Source of the DNA: UBA1367 sp040268355
Lineage (GTDB): Bacteria; Actinomycetota; Coriobacteriia; Coriobacteriales; Atopobiaceae
DNA length: 5,756 nt
Assembly (NCBI GenBank): GCA_040268355.1
Contig: JAWRIT010000002.1
Coordinates: 1 to 5,756, forward strand
Direction of reading: 5' to 3'
Below, piece after piece: positions 5,060-5,756 of the stretch. Every line of letters starts with the position of its first letter. The stretch's first letter is position 1. The translations under genes and the position numbers were made by a program. The notes beneath the pieces were generated by a model, which had not been told where the DNA came from, did not search any database, and worked only from the letters and a program-made list of their open reading frames with translations.

Positions 5060-5095
5060 GCATGCCCTGGGTGCGAATCCGTGCCTGGGGCATGC
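5060..5095 (+). other. Long stem-loop between tig and clpP
   Basis: GCATGCCC (5060-5067) pairs perfectly with GGGCATGC (5088-5095). The pairing can continue inward through seven more pairs, four of them G-U (5068-5074 with 5081-5087), to a six-base loop GAATCC. No T run follows; the sequence goes straight into the clpP ribosome binding region. It may be a partial attenuator or an RNA processing or stability element separating tig and clpP expression. Confidence 0.55.
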
Positions 5096-5120
5096 TCACG
5101 TCAGAGGAAGAGGTCAACGC

Positions 5121-5735
5121 ATGACGCATAACCCCACCAACATTCCGCTCATCCCCTATGTCATCGAGCAGACGCCGCGCGGCGAGCGCAGCTACGACAT
5201 CTACTCGCGTCTGCTCAACGACCGCATCGTCTTCATCGGTGAGCCAATCACCCGCGAGAGCGCGAACCTCGTCATCGCCCAGCTGCTCCACCTGGAGTCG
5301 CAGGATCCCGACAAGGACATCTCGATCTACATCGACTCGCCCGGCGGCGAGGTCTATGCGGGCCTGGGCATCCTTGACACGATGAACTTCATCAAGCCCG
5401 AGATCTCGACCATCTGCGTGGGCATGGCGGCCTCCATGGCGGCGGTGCTTCTGGCCAGCGGCACCAAGGGCAAGCGCATGTGCCTGCCCAACTCGATGGT
5501 GCTCATCCATCAGCCGAGCTCGGGCGTCGAGGGCCAGCAGACCGACATCCAGATCGTCGCAGACGAGACCAAGTACATTCGCAGCCACCTGAACCAGATT
5601 CTCGCCGACGCGACCGGCCAGCCCATCGAGCGGGTCAACGAGGACACCGAGCGCGACAACTACCTGCGCGCGGAACAGGCGATGGAGTACGGTCTTGTCG
5701 ACCGCGTGATCACCTCGCGTACCGAGCAACAGTAA
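5121..5735 (+). CDS. clpP: ATP-dependent Clp protease proteolytic subunit
   Basis: ClpP is the serine peptidase that forms a double heptameric chamber and degrades proteins unfolded by ClpX or ClpC-type ATPases in the cytosol. The 204-aa protein is the normal length. It has the complete triad: Ser105 in GMAASMAA, His130 in LIHQPSSG, and Asp179 in DTERDN, with the 25- and 49-residue spacings of the S. aureus and E. coli enzymes. The oxyanion region SPGGEVYAG is at 73-81. The short N-terminus with IPYVIEQTPRGERSYDIYSRLL is the usual axial-loop and first-helix region, with little room for a long propeptide. The ATG at 5121 is preceded at 7 bases by AAGAGG (5108-5113). It follows tig by 87 bases with a hairpin between, so it may be co-transcribed with tig. 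I saw no CtsR or ClgR box. clpX is often next but lies outside the window if present. Confidence 0.98.
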   Translation: MTHNPTNIPLIPYVIEQTPRGERSYDIYSRLLNDRIVFIGEPITRESANLVIAQLLHLESQDPDKDISIYIDSPGGEVYAGLGILDTMNFIKPEISTICVGMAASMAAVLLASGTKGKRMCLPNSMVLIHQPSSGVEGQQTDIQIVADETKYIRSHLNQILADATGQPIERVNEDTERDNYLRAEQAMEYGLVDRVITSRTEQQ

Positions 5736-5756
5736 GGCACGTCCTGCGCCGCGCGG

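Noticed and set aside
5048..5085. tRNA-like sequence between tig and clpP (TGGTAGACGC and GTGCGAATCC)
   Set aside because: It resembles D-loop and T-loop words, but the T stem has only two good pairs and there is no acceptor or anticodon stem. The region folds better as the 5060-5095 hairpin. A tRNA remnant cannot be excluded but is not supported.

Overview
This is a high-GC window with ordinary housekeeping content and AGGAGG-type ribosome binding sites. The gene set (glutamate dehydrogenase, Cof-type phosphatase, tRNA-Leu, trigger factor, ClpP) and the protein flavour suggest a high-GC Gram-positive, most likely a coriobacterium such as Olsenella, Atopobium or Collinsella. That placement is an inference from style, not from a database match.

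Layout. Positions 77-709 (minus strand) encode a small membrane-anchored protein of unknown function that starts at TTG. A 254-bp divergent gap (710-963) separates it from gdhA (964-2319, plus), a full-length hexameric-type glutamate dehydrogenase with all the core catalytic lysines. A 180-bp gap holding a short imperfect tandem repeat and a candidate promoter leads to a Cof/HAD-IIB phosphatase (2500-3360). Then come a candidate extended -10 promoter, a complete tRNA-Leu(UAG) with encoded CCA (3467-3551), trigger factor tig starting at TTG (3624-5033), a long GU-containing hairpin (5060-5095), and clpP (5121-5735). The window ends just after clpP; clpX is often the next gene in this kind of cluster but is not visible here.

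How the genes relate. tig and clpP form a protein-quality-control pair: trigger factor binds nascent chains at the ribosome exit, and ClpP forms the proteolytic chamber served by Clp ATPases. The tRNA lies only 72 bases before tig and no separate tig promoter is evident, so the tRNA may be cut from the 5' leader of the tig transcript. gdhA and the HAD gene look like single-gene units.

I found no undescribed multi-gene system, mobile element, phage gene or CRISPR array. The points most worth a second look are the histidine-rich loop and apparently degenerate PPIase pocket of trigger factor, matching-stem hairpins on both sides of the tRNA, the hairpin between tig and clpP, and a TGACAC/GTGTCA word concentrated in the intergenic DNA. 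The many long antisense reading frames are by-products of high-GC codon bias.
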